Shown in pieces: positions 45,302-53,365 of a stretch of DNA of 64,000 nt. Made by a program: the position numbers and the translations under genes. Source of the DNA: Roseateles asaccharophilus. Lineage in GTDB: Bacteria > Pseudomonadota > Gammaproteobacteria > Burkholderiales > Burkholderiaceae_C. Within the stretch, counting starts at the first letter, position 1, and every line of letters begins with the position of its first letter. Location: contig NZ_SNXE01000012.1 of assembly GCF_004362405.1 (NCBI RefSeq), positions 27,911-91,910 on the forward strand, written 5' to 3'. The notes beneath the pieces are model-generated. The model saw only the letters and a list, made by a program, of their open reading frames with translations. It ran no database searches and had not been told where the DNA came from.

Positions 45302-47544
45302 TGATCCCCTCTAGCCTCACCCCGGACGGCGATCTGCCCGAGCAGCCACGCCTGCTGCTGGTGGACGACGACGAGGTCAATCTGCTGTTGACCGCCATTG
45401 CCCTGCGCGAGCGCGGCTTCGACATCACCGAGGCCACCGGCGGCGAGCAGGCTCTGCGCATGATGGCCGAGTGGAGCCCCGATGTGGTGGTGCTGGACGC
45501 CATGATGCCGGAGCTGGACGGCTTCGAGACCTGCACCCGGCTGCGCACCATGCCGGGCTTCGAGTCCACCCCGGTGCTCATGCTCACCGGCCTGGATGAC
45601 GAGGCCTCCATCACCCGCGCCTACCAGGTGGGCGCTACCGACTTCTTCGTCAAGTCCACCCAATGGAGCCTGCTGGCGGGGCGCCTGCGCTATCTGCTGC
45701 GCAGCTCCCGCACCCGCATCGAACTCGAGCGCAGCAAGGCCCGCCTGGCCCGCGCGCAAGACCTGGCCCGCATGGGCAGCTTCGAGTGGCGCCGTGGCCT
45801 GGGAGGCTTCACGCTGGCGGCCGAGGCCCTGCGCGTGTTCGGCCTGGGCAATCAGGACAGCCTGGACTTCATCGGTGCCATGCGCATGGTGCCACGCGAG
45901 GACCGCAAGCTCTTTTTGCACCTGCTGCGCGACGTCATCGCCCACAACTCGGTGCTGGTCACCGACCTGGCCGTGACCCTGCTCGACGGCCGCCAGCGCG
46001 TGATCCATATCGAGGCCGAGCCCGAGTTCAACGAACAGGGCAATGCCAGCGGCTACACCGGCGTGCTGCAGGATGTGACGGACCGCCGCATGGCCGAGGA
46101 CCGCATCCGTCAGCTCGCCAATTTCGATGCCCTCACCGGCCTGCCCAACCGCCGCCAGCTGATCTGGCGCACCGAGCGCGCCATCGAGCAGGCGCGACGC
46201 ATGGGCCATGAGGTGGGCCTGCTGCTGATCGATCTGGACCGATTCAAGGTCATCAATGACACCCTGGGTCATGCTGCCGGCGACGAGCTGCTGATCGAGG
46301 TGGGCCGGCGCCTGCGCGCCTGCGTGCGCCACTCCGACCAGGTGATCGAGGGCATGCTGGAGTCCGTCGGGGGCCGCTCCCACCGCACCCTGGAGGCCGT
46401 GGGCCGCCTGGGCGGCGACGAGTTCGTGGCCCTGCTGCCCGAGGTGGCCGACGAGCGTGATGCCGAACGCGTGGCCGAGCGCGTGCTGGAGGCCATGCGC
46501 GAGCCCATCTTCATCGCCGGGCAGGAGTGTTTTGTCACCGCCAGCGTGGGCATCGCCATCTTCCCGCGCGACGGCGCCACCGTGGCCGATCTGCTGCGCA
46601 ATTCCGATGTGGCCATGTACGCCGTCAAGGGCCAGGGCCGCAATGCCTCGGCCTTGTACAGCCCGCAGCTGGCCGGCCGCGGCCGCGAGAACCTGGAACT
46701 GGAAAGCGCCCTGCACAAGGCTATCGAGCGCGGCGAGCTGGTGCTGCACTACCAGCCCAAGATCGATGTGCGCGGCGCCCGCATGGTCGGCGTCGAAGCC
46801 CTGATGCGCTGGCAGCGCGGCAACACCCTGGTACCACCGGGCGAGTTCATTCCCTTGGCCGAGGAAACCGGCCTGATCGTGCCGCTCTCCGAGTGGGCGC
46901 TGCGCGAGGCGGCCCGCCAGGCCAAGGTCTGGCAGCTGAACTTCGGTTTCTCGGACTCCATCGCCGTCAATCTGCCCAACCGCCTGTTCGAGCGCTCCGA
47001 CCTGGTGGAACACATCCACCAGTGCGTCAGCGCCTATGGCGTGCCACACCGCGCCATCCAGCTGGAGATCACCGAGACCGGCCTGATGAAGGATCTGCAG
47101 AACGTGATCCCCTCGCTGCACCGCCTCAACGAGGTGGGCGTGGAGATCTCGATCGACGACTTCGGCACCGGCTACTCCTCCCTGGCCTACCTCACCACCC
47201 TACCCATCTCCGAGCTCAAGATCGACCGCAGCTTCGTGCGCGATCTGGGCATCACGCCGCAGAGCTCGGCCGTGGTCACGGCCATCATCGCCCTGGCCCG
47301 CTCCCTGGGCCTGCGCGTGGTGGCCGAGGGCGTGGAGACCCTGCGTCAGATGGAGGTGCTGCACCGCCTGGGCTGCTCCGTCATGCAGGGCTTCCTGTTC
47401 AGCCGCCCCCTGCCGCCCGATGATCTGGAGCGCTGGATCACCCAGACCGTGCTGCCACGCAAGGCGCCCTGGATCACCCAGGCCGAAACCCAGTCGCTCG
47501 AGCCCCTTCCCCCCACCTTCAGGCCGGGCGGCGCGCTGCGCTGA
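45301..47544 (+). CDS. REC-PAS-GGDEF-EAL cyclic-di-GMP protein
   Basis: 747 residues. The receiver (about 16-135) has D22-D24 and phosphoacceptor D66. A PAS-like segment (about 160-265) leads to a GGDEF domain whose motif is intact at 371-375 (RLGGDEF), and an EAL domain beginning near 475 with EAL at 499-501 and DDFGTGYSSL in the metal-binding core. Both synthesis and breakdown of cyclic-di-GMP are possible; the receiver probably decides. The GGDEF domain carries an extra segment of about 20 residues (about 347-367) just before the active motif. The start overlaps the hybrid kinase stop by one base. Confidence 0.92.
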   Translation: MIPSSLTPDGDLPEQPRLLLVDDDEVNLLLTAIALRERGFDITEATGGEQALRMMAEWSPDVVVLDAMMPELDGFETCTRLRTMPGFESTPVLMLTGLDDEASITRAYQVGATDFFVKSTQWSLLAGRLRYLLRSSRTRIELERSKARLARAQDLARMGSFEWRRGLGGFTLAAEALRVFGLGNQDSLDFIGAMRMVPREDRKLFLHLLRDVIAHNSVLVTDLAVTLLDGRQRVIHIEAEPEFNEQGNASGYTGVLQDVTDRRMAEDRIRQLANFDALTGLPNRRQLIWRTERAIEQARRMGHEVGLLLIDLDRFKVINDTLGHAAGDELLIEVGRRLRACVRHSDQVIEGMLESVGGRSHRTLEAVGRLGGDEFVALLPEVADERDAERVAERVLEAMREPIFIAGQECFVTASVGIAIFPRDGATVADLLRNSDVAMYAVKGQGRNASALYSPQLAGRGRENLELESALHKAIERGELVLHYQPKIDVRGARMVGVEALMRWQRGNTLVPPGEFIPLAEETGLIVPLSEWALREAARQAKVWQLNFGFSDSIAVNLPNRLFERSDLVEHIHQCVSAYGVPHRAIQLEITETGLMKDLQNVIPSLHRLNEVGVEISIDDFGTGYSSLAYLTTLPISELKIDRSFVRDLGITPQSSAVVTAIIALARSLGLRVVAEGVETLRQMEVLHRLGCSVMQGFLFSRPLPPDDLERWITQTVLPRKAPWITQAETQSLEPLPPTFRPGGALR

Positions 47545-47579
47545 CAGGCCGGAACGAGGCCACAAGCCCCCGCCCCGCC

Positions 47580-49448
47580 ATGAACCGCACGGAACAAACG
47601 CCGGCCCAGCTCGCCAAGGCCGCTCTGCGCCGCCTGGCCCTGTCCAAGCAGGAACCCACGCCGGAGAACTACGCCGCCGCCTATGCCCAGGAAGCGGGCG
47701 GCGCCCTGGCAGCGGCATCCGCCGCGGGTTCCGAGGCCCTGCCCGAGCGCGCCCAGCAACTGCTCAGCCGCCTGATGGCCCTGGGCATCGCCGACGGACA
47801 AACCCGGCTTGAGATCGCCGGCCTGCTGCGCGAGACGCGCTGGGACGAGGCGCTGCGCCGCGTCGAGCGCCTGCAAACCAGCGACGGGCCCGCGGCCCAG
47901 GCCGAGGCCCTGGCCAGCACGCTGGAACGCCTGGTGCGCGGCCTGGAGCGTGGCGGCCGCCAGTGGACCCTGGCGCGCAAGAAGGACGGCCTGCAGCGCC
48001 TGCTCGCCAGCAACCGCAGCGACCCGCAGCGACTGCTCACCCGGCTGCGCCAGCTGCTGCAGAACTGGGACAGCGATGTGGCCGACGCCAGCGTGGACAC
48101 CCAGTTCAGCCCGGAAGATGCCGGCGGCACACCCAGCCAGTTCTTCTCCGACAGCGAGTTTGCCGCCGAGCTGGACCCGGACGAGGCAGACGAGCGGAGC
48201 GCCCCCGCCGATCTGTCCGCCCTGGCCCGCGACCCCAGCCTGCCGCACTGGACCGCCATCGAAAGCAGCCTGGAGGGCACGGTGGAACATGCGCTGCGCG
48301 CCCCCGACGGCAATGCCGACGGTGTGGCCGGCCAGCTGCTGGCCGAGCTGCAGGCGGCCCAGACCGCGCTGCTGCGCGAGGGTGCCGATGCGCAGCAGGC
48401 CGAGATCTTTGCCGGCCTGAGCGCCCGCGCCCGCCATCTGCTGGACCATCGCCAGCATTTGTTCGGCGAGTTGGGCGAACTCTGCCGGGAACTCAGCGCC
48501 AGCCTGGTCGACCTCTCGGAGGACGACTCCTGGGCCAAGGGCCAGTGCGAGGCCATGAACAACACCTTGGAGCAGGGGCTCTCGGCACGGGGCGTGCGCT
48601 CGGTCAGCGAGCTGCTGCACAACACCCGCGAGCGCCAGCGCAGCCTGCGCGAGGAACGCAGCCGCGCCCGCGACTCGCTCAAGTCCCTGATCCACAAGAT
48701 GCTGGCCGAGCTGGGCGAACTAGGCCAGCACACCGACCGCTTCCAGAGCAGCGTGGGCCGCTATGCCGAGGTCATCGAGCAGGCCGACTCCCTGGAAAGC
48801 CTGGCCGGCGTGGTGCGCGAGATGGTGGAGGAAAGCCGCAGCGTCCAGGCCCTGGTGCGCCAGACCCAGGAACGCCTGAGCGCCGAGCACGAAAAGGCCA
48901 GCGCGCTCAGCGAGCGGGTCCAGAACCTGGAGGGCGAGCTCAAGCGCCTCTCGGACGAGGTGCAGACCGACCAGCTCACCCAGATCGCCAACCGCCGCGG
49001 CCTGATCGCCGCCTTCGGCATCGAGCAGGCCAAGCAGGAGCGCGACGACAGCGCCCTGGCCCTGGCCCTGCTGGACATCGACAACTTCAAGAAGCTCAAC
49101 GACACCCTGGGCCATGCCGCGGGCGACGAGGCCCTGAAGTCCCTGGCCAGCCAGGTCTCGGCCCTGCTGCGCCCCGGTGACATGATGGCCCGCTACGGCG
49201 GCGAGGAGTTCGTGCTCATGCTGCCCCGCACCCCGCTGGACGAAGCCCAGCAGGTGCTCACCCGGCTGCAGCGCGCCCTGACCAAGGCACTGTTCATGCA
49301 CGAGGGCAAGGACGTGTTCGTCACCTTCTCCGCCGGCGTGACGGTCTACCGCCCCGGCGAAACCCTGGAAGCCGCCCTGGACCGCGCCGACGTGGCGCTG
49401 TACGAGGCCAAGCACACGGGGAAGAACAAGGCCTGCGTGGCGCCGTGA
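47580..49448 (+). CDS. Diguanylate cyclase (GGDEF) with long helical N-terminus
   Basis: 622 residues, soluble. Residues 1-450 are mostly alpha-helical, with Arg/Glu/Leu-rich coiled-coil stretches, and opens QLAKAALRRLALSKQEPTPENYAAAYAQE, a region shared by a family of betaproteobacterial cyclases. The GGDEF domain (about 460-622) has the active GGEEF at 540-544 and the inhibitory RxxD site (RPGD) five residues before it, so the enzyme should make cyclic-di-GMP under product control. It follows the REC-GGDEF-EAL gene by 35 bases. Confidence 0.9.
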   Translation: MNRTEQTPAQLAKAALRRLALSKQEPTPENYAAAYAQEAGGALAAASAAGSEALPERAQQLLSRLMALGIADGQTRLEIAGLLRETRWDEALRRVERLQTSDGPAAQAEALASTLERLVRGLERGGRQWTLARKKDGLQRLLASNRSDPQRLLTRLRQLLQNWDSDVADASVDTQFSPEDAGGTPSQFFSDSEFAAELDPDEADERSAPADLSALARDPSLPHWTAIESSLEGTVEHALRAPDGNADGVAGQLLAELQAAQTALLREGADAQQAEIFAGLSARARHLLDHRQHLFGELGELCRELSASLVDLSEDDSWAKGQCEAMNNTLEQGLSARGVRSVSELLHNTRERQRSLREERSRARDSLKSLIHKMLAELGELGQHTDRFQSSVGRYAEVIEQADSLESLAGVVREMVEESRSVQALVRQTQERLSAEHEKASALSERVQNLEGELKRLSDEVQTDQLTQIANRRGLIAAFGIEQAKQERDDSALALALLDIDNFKKLNDTLGHAAGDEALKSLASQVSALLRPGDMMARYGGEEFVLMLPRTPLDEAQQVLTRLQRALTKALFMHEGKDVFVTFSAGVTVYRPGETLEAALDRADVALYEAKHTGKNKACVAP

Positions 49449-49934
49449 GGGCGCGTGCGGGCTGAGAGGCGGCTACAGGCGGCTCGCCGTCAGTGGCGCG
49501 TGACAGTTCTTGGCTCTTTGGTGGTTCTCCACGGCCGCGCGCAATTGCGCTCCTGACCGAGCCGCCAAGGCGTGCATGAAACTGCGCACAGCCCCGCCGC
49601 CGACCTTGAGCTCATGCGTGTAGACCATGGCGGCGGCCACGCCAGCCACTGAGGTCGCCCCCCCCTCTCAGGTGCGATTGACGAGCCCATCGTCCTTGCC
49701 TCCAATCCACCCTTCTGGGCGGCAAGCCTTCGGTCAGAGGCCTGACAGATGAGCTCGACGGCCTCCCTGACGGCGTGCCGGATTTGTCAGCTGTTCATGC
49801 TGCATGAATCAGCAGTCCACCAACAAGAAATCAAGCAATGGCGCGGCCTACAGGCCGGTGAGGTGTGGGATGTTATGCAGACAGACTCCAGTGTTATGCA
49901 GCGAAACTGTCGCCCTATAACCTAGCTGGGCGTC
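49449..49934. other. 486-bp gap bordering the accessory island
   Basis: Two short open frames are present but not convincing: one of 51 codons on the minus strand (49473-49628, protein MVYTHELKVGGGAV...) that stays open further upstream and may be the tail of a broken gene, and one of 58 codons on the plus strand (49749-49925). A 10-bp direct repeat TGTTATGCAG occurs at 49871-49880 and 49892-49901. Base composition falls from GC-rich to AT-richer across this gap, marking the left edge of the island. Confidence 0.5.
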
Positions 49935-50489
49935 ATGAAGAAAATCCTGTATATCGCCTTAGGAGTATTTTCCCTCTGTACTGATTCACGGGCGTTGCCG
50001 GTGGATTTCCAGGCAAGCGGCGGCCTCTTCGAAGACTGCGAGCTCATTGATCTCGGGCCGCAAGGGGCCATTTCTGGTACTGCAGCACTTGGTGAATTGA
50101 CACCTGGTGGGAAATGGGCCTCTGCATTGGCTTTCATCCTGACGGATGATTCCAAGTTCCAAACATCATTTCGCCTTTCTATTGGCTCAGTCACTACGTC
50201 GCCAAGGCTAGAAGTTCGCTACGAATTCTTCGCGGGTAGTCGCAGGCCTGTGGCAGAGGGCCTGGGCGAGCTGGCAATTGGCGCCAATATGCCATTTCGG
50301 CTCTCATGGCAAAAAGATGGTCGCGCAGAAATTTCGGCTGGCCCAGCTCAAACAAGAAACTTGCTACTCGATTTCCGTCCAACTCGGGCTTTCATTTTGG
50401 TTTCTGGCGGGCGCGGACGAATGGAGCTAAATGGAGTCACAAAAATCGACTGCTCACGCGATCTTTCTACGCCTCCGGAGAAAAGATGA
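49935..50489 (+). CDS. Secreted hypothetical protein in the accessory island
   Basis: 184 residues. MKKILYIALGVFSLCTDSRALP is a typical Sec signal peptide, cut after about residue 20. The mature part (160 residues) is predicted to be rich in beta strands, contains two cysteines (ECEL-type C36 region and C173) that could form a disulfide, and has no motif I recognise. Codon use is much less GC-rich than the flanking genes, consistent with recent acquisition. An attC-like site follows directly after the stop. Confidence 0.65.
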   Translation: MKKILYIALGVFSLCTDSRALPVDFQASGGLFEDCELIDLGPQGAISGTAALGELTPGGKWASALAFILTDDSKFQTSFRLSIGSVTTSPRLEVRYEFFAGSRRPVAEGLGELAIGANMPFRLSWQKDGRAEISAGPAQTRNLLLDFRPTRAFILVSGGRGRMELNGVTKIDCSRDLSTPPEKR

Positions 50490-50550
50490 CGTCCAAACCA
50501 TCCTTCAAGCAGACCTGCCCTTGACAGGCCGTTTAAGTCAAACGTTGGCT
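50490..50550 (+). other. attC-like integron recombination site (candidate)
   Basis: About 60 bases starting right after the first cassette gene. It has an R''-like GTCCAAAC (consensus RYYYAAC with one extra A), the TTCAAGC segment usual in L'', a short CCTG...CAGG stem, then GTTTAAGTCAAAC and the R'-like GTTGGCT at 50544-50550. CCAAC can pair with GTTGG and AAGC with GTTT, giving the folded attC shape with bulges. R' departs from GTTRRRY at one position, so the site may be decayed. Confidence 0.5.
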
Positions 50551-50592
50551 AAACAATCCACCTCTACAAACCGCCTAGCCCCGGCTAAACAC

Positions 50593-51177
50593 ATGAAGAT
50601 TGAACAGAAGAAATTCTCCAACGTCCATACGTTCGACTTCAAGGATAGGTTCTTGAACTTCGCGTACAAAGACAAATCGGGGTCAGGGGACGTCGATGTT
50701 GCATACGCCAACCTTTCCTCCAAGTCGTCGATAAGGATTGAGAACAACACTTGGTGGAAAAACGTGGGCTACATCTGGTGCGGCATCGGCGTAGTCAATA
50801 TCGGCATGGGAATCGCTGCTGGGGAAAGTGCAGCGGGAAGAGGATTCTGGCTGTTGATGGGTCTGATATGCCTCGGCGTTTATCACGCGACTCGAGTGAA
50901 GTACACGGTCATTGGCTTCGAAGGTGGCAACCTCTTTGTCATTCAAGATGGAAAGACTCACGACCAAGTTGTGAGTGAATTAATGTCCCGGCGTAAAGCC
51001 CAGTTGCTTTCACTCTATGGCGAAGTTGACTTGGAGAGTAGCCTTGATAGAGAGCGGGCAAAGTTTGAGTATCTAAAAGAGCAAGGCGTTATAAGTCAAG
51101 AGGAGGCGGACGAAAAAATTCGCCAAGCCACCTTGGCACTTGGGGTGATCACTGAAGCACCTCAAACCCTGAATTGA
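50593..51177 (+). CDS. Membrane protein with SHOCT-like C-terminus, accessory island
   Basis: 194 residues from the ATG 42 bases after the attC-like site; upstream in-frame codons lie inside that site. An N-terminal soluble part (1-55) precedes two membrane helices (about 58-76 and 85-103). A cytoplasmic tail follows, ending in LDRERAKFEYLKEQGVISQEEADEKI, a short C-terminal SHOCT-type helical hairpin. SHOCT domains are thought to aid oligomerisation. Function unknown. AT-rich codon use and position after an attC-like site suggest a gene cassette. Confidence 0.65.
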   Translation: MKIEQKKFSNVHTFDFKDRFLNFAYKDKSGSGDVDVAYANLSSKSSIRIENNTWWKNVGYIWCGIGVVNIGMGIAAGESAAGRGFWLLMGLICLGVYHATRVKYTVIGFEGGNLFVIQDGKTHDQVVSELMSRRKAQLLSLYGEVDLESSLDRERAKFEYLKEQGVISQEEADEKIRQATLALGVITEAPQTLN

Positions 51178-51196
51178 CTTGCAGTGCGACCTCTCG

Positions 51197-51592
51197 ATGG
51201 CCGTTCAGAACATAAGCGCGGTGATGGTTCATGTCGCCAATGTTGCCGCGGGCTTGGATTGGTACGAGCGTGCTTTTCCCGGTGCGAGGCGCGTTCGAAT
51301 CACTGACCCTGCATTTGAGTGCCTTGCTGTTGGCGCAATTCGAATTGAAGTTGTGCCCTCCGACAACAAGGTCACATCGGGCGCCGCCGGGTCAGTCGTG
51401 TATTGGGGCGTGACCGATTTCGACTTGGCGTTGACGCATTTCCTCAAACTGGGCGCAAGGCTATACCGTGGCCCAATGGACATTGAGAGCGGCTACTCGA
51501 TGTGCCAGATTCAAGATCCCTGGGGCAATTGCATTGGTTTGCGCGGTCCCAACAAGGGAGGGGCGTCAACTCGCGAGACCGCCGCCGTCTGA
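51197..51592 (+). CDS. VOC-superfamily protein (glyoxalase/bleomycin-resistance fold)
   Basis: 131 residues from the ATG at 51197 (MAVQNISAVMVHVANVAAGLDWYERAF). The VOC beta-alpha-beta-beta-beta modules are evident: VMVHV...WYERAFPG at the start and GYSMCQIQDPWGNCIGL near the end. The family includes glyoxalase I, ring-cleaving dioxygenases and antibiotic-sequestering proteins. The usual metal ligands are only partly present (H near residue 12, E near 100), so binding rather than catalysis is possible. VOC proteins are frequent cargo of integron cassettes. The gene lies 19 bases after the previous one. Confidence 0.8.
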   Translation: MAVQNISAVMVHVANVAAGLDWYERAFPGARRVRITDPAFECLAVGAIRIEVVPSDNKVTSGAAGSVVYWGVTDFDLALTHFLKLGARLYRGPMDIESGYSMCQIQDPWGNCIGLRGPNKGGASTRETAAV

Positions 51593-51726
51593 AAAGTCCA
51601 TCAACGGCGGCCCTACGCCCTATCGGCCTCCGGCGACGCTTGACTAGGGCGGCGCTAGCTTCATTGACCTTGCCACCCAGCCAAGCCAATCTCTAGCCCG
51701 AAACAGGAACACCCTGAGGTGCATCC

Positions 51727-51960
51727 ATGGAGTACGACAAAGAGATATTGCAGGCTGCCATGCTCGCGCTAATCGGGGTATTCGAGTTCGACAAGGGCCG
51801 AGCCTGGAAGCGAGATGACTTCTCGGTGATGGACGATCTCTACAAGCAAGGGCTCATCACGGACCCGCGGGGGCACCGAGAGTCAGTGCTTCTGACCGAA
51901 GCGGGTCGACTCAAGGCCAAGACCTTGGCTGCGCAGCCGACCCCGCGCCTCAGAAATTGA
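51727..51960 (+). CDS. DUF6429-like small protein
   Basis: 77 residues: MEYDKEILQAAMLALIGV, then GRAWKRDDFSVMDDLYKQGLITDPRGHRESVLLTEAG. The order AWK-x-DD-x-MD-LY-KGLI-DP-SV-LTEAG resembles DUF6429, a short protein found widely in proteobacteria and often among integron cassettes; the family resembles a winged-helix. Function unknown. Its last 11 bases overlap the convergent chemoreceptor gene, which marks the right edge of the island. Confidence 0.65.
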   Translation: MEYDKEILQAAMLALIGVFEFDKGRAWKRDDFSVMDDLYKQGLITDPRGHRESVLLTEAGRLKAKTLAAQPTPRLRN

Positions 51961-53320
51961 ACGCCAGCCTCAAGCCACCCCAATGCCGCCCGTTCACCAC
52001 GATGGGTGCGCTGGCTTCCTTGAGCAGCACGAACTTGCCGCCGCCCATGTCGCGGCGGTAGGTCTGCAGCAAAAAGGGGCGCTGGTTGCGGGCCGAGGCC
52101 AGGCCGGTGCGGTCGTTGAAGATGCGGCGGTAGCGGCTGTTGGCGGTGTTCCAGACCACATCGCCGGGGCGCTGGGGTTGGCAGTATTTGCGGTTGTGCG
52201 TGGGCACATAGCCGTTGCGGTCCACGGCGATGCAGTACACCACCTTGTCGCTCAGGCCCAGCAGGCGCTCCTGCACGGCCGGGAAGAGCCGGTCGGCCAG
52301 CTCGCAAAAAGGTGTGAGGTGCTGCTGGGGCTGGGTACCGGCAATGGGCTGGTAGCGCTCGTCAAAGAGCTGGTCCAGGCGGATCTTGCCGGCCTGCACG
52401 GCCTGCTCCAGGAGCGCGGCAATCTCTCCCGCAGCCTCCTGGGCGCCACGGATGTAGAGCGAGTCGTCCACCTCCACGCCGCTCTCGGCGATCTGCTCGA
52501 TCAGCTCTTCGGAGAGGCGCAGGAACTTGTCGCTCACGCCAAAGGCAGTGGCCAGGCCGCGCATGGCCTGAGCCACCTCGCGCTCCAGCTCGGCGGCGCG
52601 TTCGTTGAGGCTGGCCGTGGTGTTGCGGGTCTGCTCGGCGGAGGCCGAAATGCGCTCCACATCCCGCTCAACCGCGGCAAAGGCGGCATGGATGCTGCTG
52701 CTGTTGTTGTGATGGCGCTTGTTGCCGTGCTCGCCGGGCGCCCCGTCGCTGAGCAGTTCGCGGCTGAAGTTGTCCACCCGTGCGTCCAGCGCGGCCACAC
52801 GACCGACGATGGCCTTGGAGGAGGCTTCCACCTTGGCGGCCAGGTCCTTCACCGCATCCGCCACCACGCCAAAGCCACGTCCGGCCTCGCCGGCCCGCTT
52901 GGCCTCGACCGAGGCATTGAAAGCCACCAGCCGGGTCTGCAGGGCGATCTGGGTGATCTCACCGGCAGCGACCGAGACCTCGCGCAGCGTTTGCACAATG
53001 CCGCCCACCTCGGTGCCCACACCGGCCAGGGCATGGCGGGCGCGGCCCACGGCCGCGTGGGTGAGCTGGGTGGCTTCGCCGATATGGGTCTGGGCGCGCT
53101 GCACCTCGCCGAGCTGGCTGGCCAGGGCCTGCATGGCCTGGCCCTGGGCCTCGACAATCTTTTGCGTGTCTTCGAGCACGCCACGCACCTCGGCCGCATC
53201 GCGGCCCAGGCTCGAGACCGAGCGCGACAGGCGCCGCACCACATCGAGTCCACTCGGCGCCGCCTCTGCAGGCACCGCCCCCTCCACCGAAGGCTCGCGC
53301 CGCTTCCAATTGAGCATCAT
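51950..53320 (-). CDS. Soluble methyl-accepting chemotaxis-like receptor
   Basis: 456 residues, no membrane helix. A long helical region (about 30-250) contains a shortened MCP signalling tip, ALQTRLVAFNASVEAKRAGEAGRGFGVVADAVKDLAAKV, a recognisable but diverged form of the usual motif. The C-terminal part (about 315-456) is a Cache-like sensor (VDRNGYVPTHNRKYCQPQRPGD and RPFLLQTYRRDMGGG), placed after the signalling part, the reverse of most receptors. It lies 45 bases after fliA on the same strand. Either of two adjacent ATGs could be the start; the second is better spaced from GGAGGGG. Confidence 0.82.
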   Translation of the reverse strand: MMLNWKRREPSVEGAVPAEAAPSGLDVVRRLSRSVSSLGRDAAEVRGVLEDTQKIVEAQGQAMQALASQLGEVQRAQTHIGEATQLTHAAVGRARHALAGVGTEVGGIVQTLREVSVAAGEITQIALQTRLVAFNASVEAKRAGEAGRGFGVVADAVKDLAAKVEASSKAIVGRVAALDARVDNFSRELLSDGAPGEHGNKRHHNNSSSIHAAFAAVERDVERISASAEQTRNTTASLNERAAELEREVAQAMRGLATAFGVSDKFLRLSEELIEQIAESGVEVDDSLYIRGAQEAAGEIAALLEQAVQAGKIRLDQLFDERYQPIAGTQPQQHLTPFCELADRLFPAVQERLLGLSDKVVYCIAVDRNGYVPTHNRKYCQPQRPGDVVWNTANSRYRRIFNDRTGLASARNQRPFLLQTYRRDMGGGKFVLLKEASAPIVVNGRHWGGLRLAFNF

Positions 53321-53365
53321 GTCCCCTCCGGCCGCCGGGCTAAAGGGGCGGCTCGCTATTCTTGT

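Noticed and set aside
45202..47121. 639-codon minus-strand frame opposite the REC-GGDEF-EAL gene
   Set aside because: No family motif, and the plus-strand frame carries intact receiver, GGDEF and EAL signatures.
49749..49925. 58-codon plus-strand gene before the island
   Set aside because: No ribosome binding site, no recognisable protein, and it spans the direct repeats and composition boundary; probably chance.
49902..49934. attC or attI end directly before the first island gene
   Set aside because: CCTATAACC and GGGCGTC resemble integron ends loosely, but the core GTT triplet is missing.
51593..51726. Second attC site after the VOC gene
   Set aside because: GCCCTA/TAGGGC can pair and the position fits, but no GTTRRRY box or spaced R/L boxes could be found.
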